Assembly: GCA_027886185.1 (NCBI GenBank)
Contig: WOAB01000018.1
Span: 1,736,001 to 1,800,000, forward strand
Length of the DNA: 64,000 nucleotides
Origin: Rheum nobile
Taxonomy: Eukaryota > Streptophyta > Magnoliopsida > Caryophyllales > Polygonaceae
Reading direction: 5' to 3'
The translations under genes and the position numbers were made by a program. Below the pieces are notes generated by a model, which saw only the letters and a program-made list of their open reading frames with translations, searched no databases and was not told the DNA's origin. Positions 54,337 through 64,000 of the stretch are shown piece after piece (positions within the stretch are counted from its first letter, which is position 1; the number at the start of each line of letters is the position of its first letter).

Positions 54337-55743
54337 ATGTCCGACAGTGAGATTGGCCGCGACACCGGGTCCGAGACTTTTGAACAAATGATGCTACGAG
54401 AGTTGCTTGCTGCCAAAGTACGAGATGCGCAGCTGGCTGAGCTTTTGCGTCAGAATGCAGAGTTTTTAGCTCGACATTGGCCGTCTTCTATCGCTGCAGT
54501 GGTGTCTGTTCAGGCGCAATTACAGGCAGATGAGTTGAGCGCCCGAGCCCTAGCCCTGGCAGCTGTCTACGAGAGTTCCACCCAGTCTGTCGGATATGAG
54601 AGTTACGATAATGCCGATGATGATTACGCTGTCGAGATGGACCCGGCAGCTGTCTATACAGCCGATGCTGATGGTTGTGTGGTCGGTACTTCCGATCACC
54701 ATGATGACCAGGCATACTACTTTGCCTTGGTTACTAGACGCGTGCTGAGCGTCAAGGAGGGCGACCTGACTGAGCAACGGAAGAACTTGTTTCATGCTCG
54801 ATGCAGACTTCAGGATGCATCGCTGAGTGTGATCATTGATGGGGGGTCGTGCTACAACATTATCAATGAGAAGGTTGTGCAACATTTCAACCTTCCGACT
54901 ACACCGCACCCCGCTCCATATGGCCTTCAATGGATCTCGGACGGATCAGGTTAGAACGTATCGCAACAGTGTCTTATTTTTTTTTCCATTGGTCCATATA
55001 GCGACACTGTGCTTTGTGATGTTACCGCCCTGGATGCTACCCATTTGCTTTTGGGACGTCCGTGGCAATATGATCGTCGCGTGCTTCACAACGGGTATTT
55101 GAACACTTACATGTTCACTTACCACGGGAAGCGTGTGACACTCTCACCTATGACTCCACATGAGATTTTGCAGGATATGGCTGACCGACAGCGCCAGAAG
55201 GCGATAGAGGCCTCGGGACGAAAGCCACCTGACGCGCTAGACCCGACGAGCAGCTCCTCCACCACCAGTTTGCCTACTCCTGCGAGGTCTACAGCGAACA
55301 TGACAGGAAAGCGAGCTCCCGGTCCAGGCGGCAATGTACCTTCTGCTTCGCCTCTGCGTGGCACCTGTGAGCGCAGATCGCTACTTTGCGTACCTCCTCC
55401 AGGCAAGTTTCCTTGTGTCCTTGATAGTTCTATTCCTTGTCCCACTATTATGTCAGAGCATGCCCTCTCGCCGAGTTTTTTGTCTTTTTTACAGGACTTG
55501 CGGGTGGACAGGCATCCTCAAGAGCTACAAGGACGGAGGAGCACTCAGCTTGAGCAGCGCCCTCAGCCGACCGGGGACAGGCGTCGATTGGTTTTCCGCA
55601 CGGGGGACAACGCATATCAGCTGGAGCCCGAGCCTGATGAGGGTGAAGCGGAGACACTTCACAACCAAGTGAGGGAGGGTGATGTGACCTTTCCCGCCAT
55701 GTCAGCTAGAGAGGAGGTAGACGCCATGAGACCACCGCCTTGA
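54337..55743 (+). pseudogene. Gag-protease fusion of CRM-like derivative, reading into 3' LTR
   Basis: From ATG 54337 one frame runs to TAA/TGA at 55743, broken only by a TAG at 54952-54954. The N-terminus is a gag tip (SDSEIGRDTGSE) with a Leu/Ala/Gln coiled-coil-like stretch. The gag core and zinc knuckle are missing. The protease starts VIIDGGSCYNIINEKV and continues after the TAG through THLLLGRPWQYDRR and YHGKRVTL. Reverse transcriptase to integrase core is deleted without loss of frame, and the C-terminal tail VTFPAMSAREEVDAM lies in the 3' LTR, as in CRM elements. It shares clear sequence with the element at 1911-8056 but has different LTRs. Confidence 0.8.
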
Positions 55744-56293
55744 GACTCCTCTACAGCTACATCCAGTCCGAGCTCGATTTAGGAGACTTACTATTTCTAG
55801 ACATTATTTGTTTAGTACTTTCTATGAACAATATTTCTATTTTTAGTAGCTGCTAGTTCTGGATGGTTTCCATTTATGTTAAATGGGCCGCCAGATTTAG
55901 TAACTAGAGAGTCCGGCCCATTAGGTCAACTCTCTAGTATAAATAGGAACTCTTGTCTTCTTTTCTATTACGTCAAATTAAGCCTAAGTTTCAAGTTGAG
56001 TAAACTCTTTAAATCCCGGGCCCCGACGTTAACAATTAACGCGTTTCTAGTTGAATTATCCTGGCGCGTTAATTCGGTTACCCATTACAATTCCGCAAAC
56101 CCTAATTCCCCTACCCCTCACGGCTGCCCCCATCTCCTCCACCCTAGAGCAGTCACCGAATCCACCACCACACCACACCTTCACGCCGCCCCTCTCACCT
56201 CATTTCCGTTCCGACGAGTTGCTACGCCCCACTACGCGTTTATCGGATCCTTAGACAACAACTTGTGATCTTCCGTCGGGCAAGGTCACATCA
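55680..56293 (+). repeat. 3' LTR of CRM-like derivative
   Basis: 614 bp, matching 52629-53249; the polyprotein tail occupies its first 64 bases. Confidence 0.9.
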
Positions 56294-56640
56294 GCGTTTG
56301 TGGATTATTCCAAAATAAAGTTCATATAACCTTAGGCATTAAAAAAACGACGAATTGCTACTTTTAGAAAGTAGCACACACGATCCTCGACCGATATCTA
56401 AGTGTTATTCCATTGATCGATCATTTACATATATGTTTACAGAATATCCTCCTTTCTAGATAGGTTGATATATAATGACATTTACGAGAAGAAAAGTACA
56501 AGTAAATATATTATCAATTATTTTAAAACGCAAATATTACAATGTTCAACAATCAACTAGCTTAATGTATGTGGTTATTTGATAAGCTTTTTGTACAAAA
56601 ATTTATATTGTAGATATAATGTAGTAGCATATAAATGACT
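56294..56640. other. Short AT-rich gap
   Basis: No supported feature beyond the target-site copy at 56294-56298. Confidence 0.5.
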
Positions 56641-56749
56641 GACTATCTACTTGAGCCCGCTCCTATCCAAATGAGTCAATTGGTGTTGGTTATCAAAAGA
56701 GCATCTTTTAAACACCCTCTGGAATTCAATCTCTCAGATAAGTGACAAT

Positions 56750-57760
56750 ATATACCCATATGCCTTGGTCACTAATGGGCGACTTTAACACCATCATTGA
56801 TACGACTGAAACTCCTTGGAGAAGACTCGCATCCTATTTCTGCTCCCCCTGAACTTGCAATTAAGTTGCCTCCACACCAATAACCTCCATGATCATCCTT
56901 TCTCTGGCTGCTGATACACATGGAGCAATAGACAAGCAGCCAGTAGCCGTATATGGTGCAAGTTGGACAGATTTATAGGGTTGCAACCTTCCCTAACTCA
57001 ACAACCACCTTCAACCCCCCGGACACTTCAGACCACTCCCCCGACATCCTGAAAATACATTCCGATTCAATAATTGTTGGGATGATCATGAAAGCTTTAT
57101 GGGCACTGTTGCTGAAATCTGGCAGACCCAAGTTGCAGGTGATCCTATGTTCACTGTCTACAGCAAATTAAAGTTGCTTAAAAAGGCCCTTCGAAAATTT
57201 GAGAGCAGAAAACTTGTATCACTCAACCTTGAGGTGATTGACCTTCGATAAAAGTTTGCAGATATTCAAAACAACCTCCAAAATCAACCCTTTGCCCAAA
57301 ACCTGCTTATACTCTTAAAGAATGAAGCTTTCTCTAAACTCTCTAACAGATTGTCCAAGCTCCACACCACCTCTAGTCAGCTGGGGAAAATAAAATGGCT
57401 CAAGTACAATGATCAAAGCTCTTCTTATTTTTTCAACCTGGATCAAAGGCAGAAGATGCTCTATGAAGATTCCTTTCATCACCAATAGCATGGGAACCAC
57501 TATCACTGACCCCACTGAGATTGCAGCATAAATTATTGGGCATTTTGAGGAGATGCTTGGTTCCCTTGGTGACTTTCTTCCTCTTATTACCTCCATTGCT
57601 CGTGCAGGACCCATAATCAGTGAACTTGATGCCAATATGATGTCAAGGGAATTCACAGGCGAAGATGTCAGGAAATCTTTCTTCTCAATTGGGAAAAATA
57701 AGACACCGGGCCCATATGGATATGGCTATATGGATATGGCTCTCACTTCTTTAAAAGCTC
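56750..57760 (+). pseudogene. LINE endonuclease end and reverse transcriptase start
   Basis: WSLMGDFNTIIDTTE near 56765-56810 is the GDFN motif of the APE-type endonuclease that nicks the target. After a spacer, RKSFFSIGKNKTPGPYGYGY near 57670-57730 is the conserved start of the RT domain (normally K.PGPDGY). Several stops and frame changes lie between. The last codons are interrupted by the solo LTR. Confidence 0.75.
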
Positions 57761-59132
57761 TGATAAGCGCTACTTTGTAGAGCTTAAGTAAGAGTCATTA
57801 GAGGGTTTATTGGTGTCATTCGGGTAGATTTAGGCACATTCATGTGCATGGCGTTTGGGGGCGAAGTTTGGTGTTATTTGGAGGTGTTTGAGCTATTTTG
57901 AATATCATAGGAGACACTGAGGAAGAAGTCACCATTAGAAGACGCAAAGGAAGTGACGAGAAGAGTAGAAGAACAGTGTGCTGAATTCAAATGGTTCGTT
58001 CTCTCTACTCAGATGTCCAAATGGAGTGATTCCAATTTGAGGAGTTAGATCTTGAAGTCTACTACAAGTCCTCAAAATATGAGCGCAATCCGAGTTGGGA
58101 ATCAAAATTTATGGCGTTTTGCCTGAAGTGTCGCAAATGTGAAGACTGCCGCACCCCGCGGCAGGAAGGCCACCGCACCCCGCGGTGGTAAGACGCTGAC
58201 GAGATTTATTTCCGAGTTTTATTTCTGTTTTTCTTTTATCCGAGATTTTATATTTCGGAATGTTATTATTTCCTTATTTTATTCCATATTGGTTTCATAG
58301 TATTTAAGACTATTTTAGAACACTTTGTGGAAAACCCTAGTTGCCACCGTTTTACGTATTTTTCTCTCACAAACCCTAATGGAGAACTAAACCTCCATTG
58401 TTGCACTTGACAGTTTGAAGCCAGCAATTGATTGGTTGTGAGTTTTCTACTCTTGTTCGTTTTCCTATCTAGTTGGATTAATTCTCTTGTGCTTGATTGA
58501 TTATTGGTTTATGTTGATTTATCTAGATTGATCACCTAGGTTTATTGATATCTTCCTAATTGCTAGGACTTGTGATTCCGGGTTCGGGTTGCATATCTAG
58601 TAGCGAGCACGATTGTTGCGTATAGGGGATCCGAGCGCTTCATCGTGAGAGAGAGTTAATTGCATGCTTATAGTAACGGGTTGTTTCTACTGCATGTATC
58701 TTGTTGAATCCTTGGTTGAATGCTATTGCTTCATTGAGTCTTGAAGGTTTTCGGATTTGATTTAGTAATAAGTACTATTAGGGCTGGTAGAACTAATAGT
58801 TATCTAAGATCGGGATAAGAACAACTATAGGAATATTAAGAACTTGAGATTGATAGAATTCCGTGATCGACCTATCTATTGTTGTGTGGATCTCTGTTGA
58901 GTGTGGCGCTTTTCCCATTATATTTACAACCGTTTCCTGCGAACTTATTTACTTGCTTTGTTTACTTTGGTTACGAAAAACACAACAAACCCCCCTTAGT
59001 TCCTAGTTGGTGACGTGAATTACAAGAATAGATAACCTGACTCTCAGTGGGATCGACCCTGACTTGCTTGCTATACTCTGTAGTAGGTACTTTAGGATTT
59101 CTTTGATAGGCATTACGACTTTAGCTCTGTCA
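57761..59132 (+). mobile_element. Solo LTR, Athila-like
   Basis: 1372 bp starting TGATAAGCGCTAC and ending GCTCTGTCA, flanked by AGCTC at 57756-57760 and 59133-59137. No internal element or second LTR is present, so the body was lost by recombination between LTRs. Ends match those of the LTR at 526-1910. GC-rich CACCCCGCGG words occur twice at about 58150-58190, and GTGGGATCGACCCTGAC lies near the 3' end. Confidence 0.9.
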
Positions 59133-60674
59133 AGCTCATTGAGTATTATAGGGGTTGAACTTGCTACGGTAACCCTTGACTTCTTCAAAAGTGGTAAAAT
59201 GCTGAAACAAGTTAACCACTCTACCATTCAGCTTATCCCGAAAACCAGTGATCCAACCAACATCAACAATTGTCGGCCTATTTCTTGTTGCTCCATGGTT
59301 TACAAGGCCATTGCTAGTCGAATCGAAGAGGCTATCCCCCACAATTATCAGCCCAAACCAGGGTGCATTCGTGCCAGGAAGATCGATCTGCCATAATTCA
59401 CTTCTCTGTCAAGAACTTTTGAACCATTATGGCTAGAAAAACATCTCTCCAAGATGTACCGTCAAGGTGGACCTACGCAGAGCCTTTGACTACATAAATC
59501 ACAACTTCATTATCCAGGCCCTCATAGCCTTTGGCTTCCCTGCCAATTGATTAAATGGCTCAAGCAATGTATGTGCACATCACACTTCTCTATCTCCATA
59601 AATGGCTCGAACCATGGTTTCCTCAAAGGGCATAAAGGCCTCCGACAAGGATGCCCAATGTCCCCATATCTTTTTATCATTTGGTATGGAATATCTCACG
59701 CAACTGATCTCTATAAAGACTCAAAACCCAAACTTTAATTACCATCCCTTCTGCAATAGGACATGACTTTCACACCTTTGCTTCGCGGGTGATTTGATCT
59801 TATTCTGTCGAGGTGATGAAGAATCTGCTAGAATCCTCCATGAATCTCTCACTCTTTTTGGTAGAATTTCTGGCCTCAAAAGCAACATAAGCAAATCATG
59901 TATCTATTTTGGTGGAGTCCCAGACAACACCCAAACACGAATCAAGTTAGTCCTGAACATTCCCCAAGGCCAACTGCATGTGAAATATATGGGATTGCCA
60001 ATGAGCTCTAAGAAACTTGCTGTCAGTGAGTATTCCTCCCTCATTAACAAGATTACAGGCCGTGTGCAATCATGGATGGCCCGAAATCTCTCATATACAG
60101 GGTGAACGAAATTAATCTGCAACATTATCTTCAGTATGAACTCCTACTGGTGTAATGCTCTCCTTCTCCCTATTATTGTCCTAGAAAAGATAAAGAGTAT
60201 TTTGAGAAGCTTCTTATGGTCTGGACAAGAGGCTAGCAGAAAACGCTCCATTTCTTGGCACACAATCTACACACCCAAACAATGTGGAGGACTCGACTTC
60301 AAGGAGCTACTCTCATGGAACAAGGCATGCATCGCACGATCCATCTATGAACTTGTGCATAACAAATTGAGCCTCTAGCACTCTTGGATCACTGCTTACA
60401 GACTACGAACACATACTGTCTGGACTGCACCCCATTGAGACAATGACAACTGGATCTGGAAGTCTATTATTCATGTTAGAGATGAGCTCCTCTCTCACCA
60501 AACAAGCACCCAACTTGAAAGCAATATGATAACTGCTGGAGGAAAGTATGCCACTAAGGAAATTTACTACATTTTGAGACCCGATCCTCCTGCCAATGAC
60601 AACTTTAGCGAGATTTGGGGTGGTTTAAGCTCGCCCCGCAGTAGCTTCATTACCTGCCTCGCGATCCACCGAAG
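59133..60674 (+). pseudogene. LINE reverse transcriptase (inactive)
   Basis: SLSIIGVELATVTLDFFKSGK continues the RT frame across the solo LTR. LIPKTSDPTNINNCRPISCC, GLRQGCPMSPYLF near 59640-59690 and LVKYMGLP-like residues near 59980 follow. The catalytic FADD motif reads FAGD (about 59782-59793), a loss of one metal-binding Asp. LSWNKACIARSIYELV near 60310 and DDNW-like residues near 60440 belong to the post-RT region. Multiple frameshifts and stops are present. Confidence 0.85.
60667..60674. repeat. Left target copy of hAT MITE
   Basis: CACCGAAG, exactly repeated at 60985-60992. Confidence 0.9.
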
Positions 60675-60984
60675 TAGCGATGTGCATCCAGTCTAGACCA
60701 GACCAGACCAGTCCGTTTTTTTTTTGTTTGGTCTTGGATCGGTAAACACATTCTTATTTTTTTTATATCAATTAAAAATTATTTATTTTTTATATTTTTA
60801 TAACTATTGTTTGTAATATTGGACAATATATTTTGTTACTAGTTTATATTTTTTTATTGGACAATATATTTCGGTCTGGACCAGATCGGAATCTTAAAAA
60901 TGATGGATCACAAACCAGACTAGAATACACTTGGTCCGGTCTGGGCATTTTCGATCCGCTCCAGGCCAATTTTGCACATCCCTA
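60675..60984. mobile_element. hAT-type MITE
   Basis: 310 bp with termini TAGCGATGTGCA and TGCACATCCCTA and a perfect 8-bp target duplication, the hAT hallmark. Repeated GGTCTGGACCAGA-like words lie near both ends (60695-60715 and 60870-60950). No coding content. Confidence 0.92.
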
Positions 60985-60992
60985 CACCGAAG

Positions 60993-61110
60993 GCTGGCCA
61001 CTCTCAGCAGACTCAACCAATGGGGCATAAAGCCATCTAACACTTGCATCCTATGCCAAGCGACACCTGAAACTGAGGAACTTCTCTGGATTTGTATGGC
61101 GAGCGAGCGT
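60993..61110 (+). pseudogene. LINE zinc-binding domain, first copy
   Basis: LSRLNQWGIKPSNTCILCQATPETEELLW is the zf-RVT pattern (L..WG..PS..C.LC...ET..HL). It continues the first LINE after the MITE and is then lost at the palindrome beginning near 61105. Confidence 0.75.
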
Positions 61111-61160
61111 GTTGGGAAATTTCCCAACACGCTCCTTTGTATGGCGAGCGTGTTGGGAAA
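61105..61160. repeat. Palindromic junction between two LINE sequences
   Basis: GCGTGTTGGGAAATTTCCCA lies in a perfect inverted repeat (about 61116-61137), and GTATGGCGAGCGTGTTGGGAAATT is repeated directly just after (61139-61162). The zinc-binding domain of one LINE ends here and that of another begins. Confidence 0.7.
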
Positions 61161-61990
61161 TTATCCCGGTCAAAGCCAACTTGCACAGACACAATGTGGT
61201 GCCTGATCCTTTATGTCCTTCTTGTGGCCGTTCTGAATCAGGCTTTAATGTGTTGTTTGAATGCTTTGACGCCCAACGTCGGGTTTAGCGTTTGGTTCCT
61301 CATATCAGGAAGTGTGGGTCTTGAACTTTGACTATTCTTGGGTCTTACGATTCTGTTCTTCAAATCCTAAAAAAAGGCTGATGTGGAATTGTGGGCGGTG
61401 GTCCTCTGGTGCGTCTGGCATGGCAGAAATAGGCTACTGTTTGATGTTGTGTCGCTGCATCCATCTGATGTGCTGCGAGAAGCTAAAACGGTCCAGGCCG
61501 ACTACCTTCGCTTTACTGATCGACTGACTCTCGAGGCTCCGTCGGATCCCGATGCCCTTTCACTTGGCCCGATTCAATGGAAGCAATCGACCTCCTCCTG
61601 AGTTCATCAAGGTAAATTGCGATGCCGCTGTTTCAGAGGACGGGACTGCATGCATTGGTTTTTTGGCTCGAGATAGTGGCGGTCTGGTGTGTTTTTATGG
61701 CTCCCGACGGGTTCAAGACTCTACTGATGTCGAGTTGGTTGAAGCGGGGGCGATCATCTGGTCTTTGTAGGTCTGTTGTGAGCATGATATTTTTCATGTG
61801 TTGGTGGAATCTGACTGTCTTTCTCTAGTTTCTAAGCTCACCAAACCTCGCTGCTGGAAGGGTCCACTTGGTGTTTTTCTCTCCCGCATTTGATCTCTTC
61901 AAGCTGGGTTTACAAGTTGCTCATGGCATCACGTCAGAAGACAAGCCAATATGTTTGTCCACTCTCTTGCTTCTATTATGCATGCTAATA
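61150..61990 (+). pseudogene. Second LINE 3' end: zinc-binding and RNase H domains
   Basis: RHNVVPDPLCPSCGRSESGFNVLFECFDAQR (61190-61280, frame-shifted) is a second zf-RVT motif. It is followed by WAVVLWCVWHGRNRLLFD near 61390-61440. An RNase H region follows from about 61590: FIKVNCDAAVSEDGTACIGFLARDSGG, then ESDCLSLVSKL and RRQANMFVHSLAS. Stops separate the parts. CATTTGATCTCTTCAAGCTGG occurs at about 61889 and 61990, a local duplication. Confidence 0.75.
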
Positions 61991-61999
61991 GCATTTGAT

Positions 62000-62286
62000 C
62001 TCTTCAAGCTGGATCTCGAGTTCGATTCCTACTGGAGGCGTATATAAAGACACTAATGTTAGGAGGGTTTACCACTTCGTGTGCCAACAGTACCCAATCT
62101 GGACGTAGAGCGACTTTGTCCGATTGAACTAGGCGAGCGATCAAGACAAAAAAAGAAATGAATATGAGTAGTGGGCCGGGATGAGAAACAACAAAGTAGC
62201 ATATCTTTCGAAATGCGTGAGAAAATCAATTTTGGGGCCATGTCATTGTGCAACCATATGCCAAAACAGAGGTTATGATTAATTTT
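62000..62286. other. Short intergenic gap
   Basis: No supported feature. Confidence 0.4.
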
Positions 62287-62540
62287 GGGGTTGTTTTTCG
62301 CACCGTGTTTTTTATGCCTTGCACTGCAATTTGGGCGCCACGGCATTGCGCCCAATTTTTTTTTGCCTTGAACGCCACTGCATTGCGCCACTTCTTGAAA
62401 TTTTGTCAAGAAGTGATTCAGTTTATTGAAAAAATAAAAATTACTTTAAAAAAAGGATGGCGCCCAACGATTTTTTTTTTGCCGGAACGCTGTGACGCCT
62501 AAATTGCGGGGCATAAAAAACCCGATGTGAAAATTGTCCC
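62287..62540. mobile_element. Probable MITE with imperfect inverted ends
   Basis: Ends GGGGTTGTTTTTCGCACC and, inverted, GGGACAATTTTCACATC are followed on both sides by GTTTTTTATGCC. The interior has small hairpins around GGGCGCCA and ATTGCGCC words. Target duplication not resolved. Confidence 0.6.
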
Positions 62541-63205
62541 TTTTATTTTACAATTGACTTTAACATTTAAATTATTTGAAGGAAAAATTCAAACTTTTAA
62601 GGAACTCTTAGTACATTGCGTTTTGTACGAGTTTGTGTAAAATTTAAATTAAATATGTTCTATTGTTATATATCGATTTTATATTTAGGGAAAAAATATA
62701 TAATTAAATCATATTTATTTAGTACAATAGTAGTTCAAATTAATTTTTTTATTTAGATGAACAACAATGTTTAAATTAATAAGATAAGACACGCTTATTA
62801 TAATGTTTATATTTGATTGTTTAACATCAAAAGAAAAAATAAAATTTCGTACAACTATATTTTTACTAGAGAAAATCAGTGCACGTGTCTTGTTTTCGAT
62901 TTTCTAAAAATTAAATGGTCATATATCATATATTAATTCAAAACTGATAGCATTTAATTTTAAACTTTTATTGTTTTATCAATTAATAATTTAATATAAC
63001 TTTTAAGTGAATTAGAAAAGGAAATTACATCATAAGTATATAGGGATATACTAAATCATATTTAATCAAATCATAAAGATATCTCTAAGGCTAAAATTAG
63101 AAACTAATACAAAGTGTTACTATTTTCAAAAAAAATAATTATGTGAAAACCGTGGAGATGACAAGTGAGTAAGTGACACATGACTTTAGTGAAGTTATGG
63201 TTTAG
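62541..63205. other. Intergenic AT-rich DNA
   Basis: No supported feature. Confidence 0.5.
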
Positions 63206-63532
63206 CCCTCGTTTGGTTGAACTTGGGAAATCAAGTTTCTGGGAATTTAGTTACTTCCTAGGAATTGTAAATTGCTGAAAATTATGAAATCATGTTTGGT
63301 TCAAAATTGTTGTTTTTATATTAACATGGGAAGTAATAATATTTTCACTTAAAAATGCAGGAAGTAGATCTTACCTACCTTTTCAAGGTAAGTGCAATTC
63401 CTTGATTTGGAGGAAATACAACTTCCTGGAAAGTAAATTTCTACATTTTATTTTTGAACCAAACACAGGAAATAAATATACTTCATGAGAAAGTTCAACT
63501 TCATGGGAAGTATAGCACGAACCAAACGAGGG
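63206..63532. mobile_element. MITE with CCCTCGTTTGGTT ends
   Basis: A 13-bp terminal inverted repeat (CCCTCGTTTGGTT and AACCAAACGAGGG) encloses 327 bp whose halves are partly inverse copies (GGAAGTA and TACTTCC words). The flanks TTTAG and GTAAG do not give a clear target duplication. Confidence 0.75.
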
Positions 63533-64000
63533 GTAAGTATATATGTAGTAGATTAATATGTTAGTATGTGGAAATACTGGACTTATATATCACCTCAGAG
63601 AAAAAAAATAGAATATATAAAATAAGAGTGAAACTCTACATATTAGCATTATATATGGGTCCGGTTCCGATGAGGACGGTGCTTCATGATAGGATTGAGG
63701 ATGTATGAGAGAAGAGGGGAAAAATTAGAGGGAAAACAAAAAAAACGGAGTGAACAGTGGCGGAGGCGCGCGCCCTTATAGGAAAAAGCTTCAATTCGGC
63801 CTTGCAGTACAATTGCCGAATTTTTCGCGTATAATTCGCGAATAATTGAGAAAAAAAAAATTCCAAGTCAAAAATTTTCCCAGAAAAATCGATTTTGTGT
63901 GCATATCATATAACGTGTGTATGCATATCAGATGCACTTTTGTGTACATATGTAACTATGTGTGTGCATATGGTTTCTGAAATTGTGAATGCTTTTAACA
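63533..64000. other. Right edge, no gene
   Basis: AT-rich DNA with no supported feature. TGTGTGCATATCA and GTGTACATATG words recur near the end. Confidence 0.5.

Larger units (their letters stand above)
52629..56293 (+). mobile_element. Internally deleted CRM-like element with both LTRs
   Basis: LTRs 52629-53249 and 55680-56293 begin TGATGTGACC and end GGTCACATCA, a perfect 10-bp inverted terminal match. Flanks GTGTT (52624-52628) and GCGTT (56294-56298) form a target duplication with one C/T difference. The internal region is only 2.4 kb, encodes gag N-terminus and protease, and lacks reverse transcriptase, RNase H and most of integrase. It must have depended on another element to move. Confidence 0.9.
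56641..61110 (+). mobile_element. Decayed L1-type LINE, interrupted twice
   Basis: The order of domains is endonuclease, reverse transcriptase, zinc-binding domain, on the plus strand and across several frames. A solo LTR (57761-59132) and a hAT MITE (60675-60984) are inserted, each with a perfect target duplication; removing them rejoins the LINE. The 5' end is not defined. The 3' part changes to another LINE at about 61110-61150. Confidence 0.8.

Noticed and set aside
54952..54954. Programmed readthrough TAG in the CRM-like derivative
   Set aside because: The stop lies inside the protease domain, not at a gag-pol border, and the related copy at 4092-5576 has sense codons there.

Overview
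This window looks like nuclear DNA from a flowering plant, probably a eudicot. It is crowded with plant-type LTR retrotransposons, L1-type LINEs, MULEs and MITEs, its genes have GT-AG introns, and intergenic DNA is AT-rich. No bacterial-style operons, rRNA genes or CRISPR arrays are visible. The species cannot be named from sequence alone. The only gene that looks like an intact host gene is a two-exon BAG-like ubiquitin-domain gene on the minus strand (38279-38984).

Layout. 1-1910: 5' LTR, primer site and gag start of an Athila-like element (minus strand), inserted into the integrase of a CRM-like chromovirus (1911-8056, minus) that is broken by stops and a frameshift. That chromovirus is itself inserted beside or inside the most unusual block, 8057 to about 18590. 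This block holds a plant-mobile-domain (PMD) gene, a B3 DNA-binding gene and a GRF zinc-finger gene on the plus strand, and a MULE transposase fused to an OTU-type protease domain on the minus strand. At least three of these units share similar leaders, TATA boxes and palindromic GTGCGTTAA/TTAACGCAC sites. A 68-bp tandem array rich in TGGGCC, AT-rich repeats and two large hairpins lie between the genes. I interpret the block as one large multigene MULE, now decayed.

21586-37304: a Ty1/copia element (Ale-like) split by a Tekay-type Ty3/gypsy element (23032-34076, minus) with 2.4-kb LTRs, a long gag-pol frame and an extra acidic reading frame upstream of gag. 38279-38984: the BAG-like gene. 39900-41900: GC-rich then TTCAT-rich repeat DNA. 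42616-44398: a 5'-truncated LINE with a 17-bp target duplication. 45010-46328: a Pack-MULE with 9-bp target duplication carrying duplicated fragments resembling the F-box gene MAX2. 47700-49090: PPR gene remnants, TATGAAC-rich repeats and a tRNA-like sequence.

52629-56293: a short CRM-like derivative with both LTRs, lacking reverse transcriptase and integrase core. 56650-62000: decayed LINE sequence interrupted by a solo Athila-like LTR (5-bp target duplication) and a hAT-type MITE (8-bp target duplication), and joined to a second LINE 3' end. 62287-63532: two further MITE-like elements. The insertions give a relative order: MULE block before CRM-like before Athila-like; copia before Tekay; LINE before solo LTR and hAT MITE. 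Many nonsense codons in these elements fit C-to-T change, the expected scar of methylated DNA.
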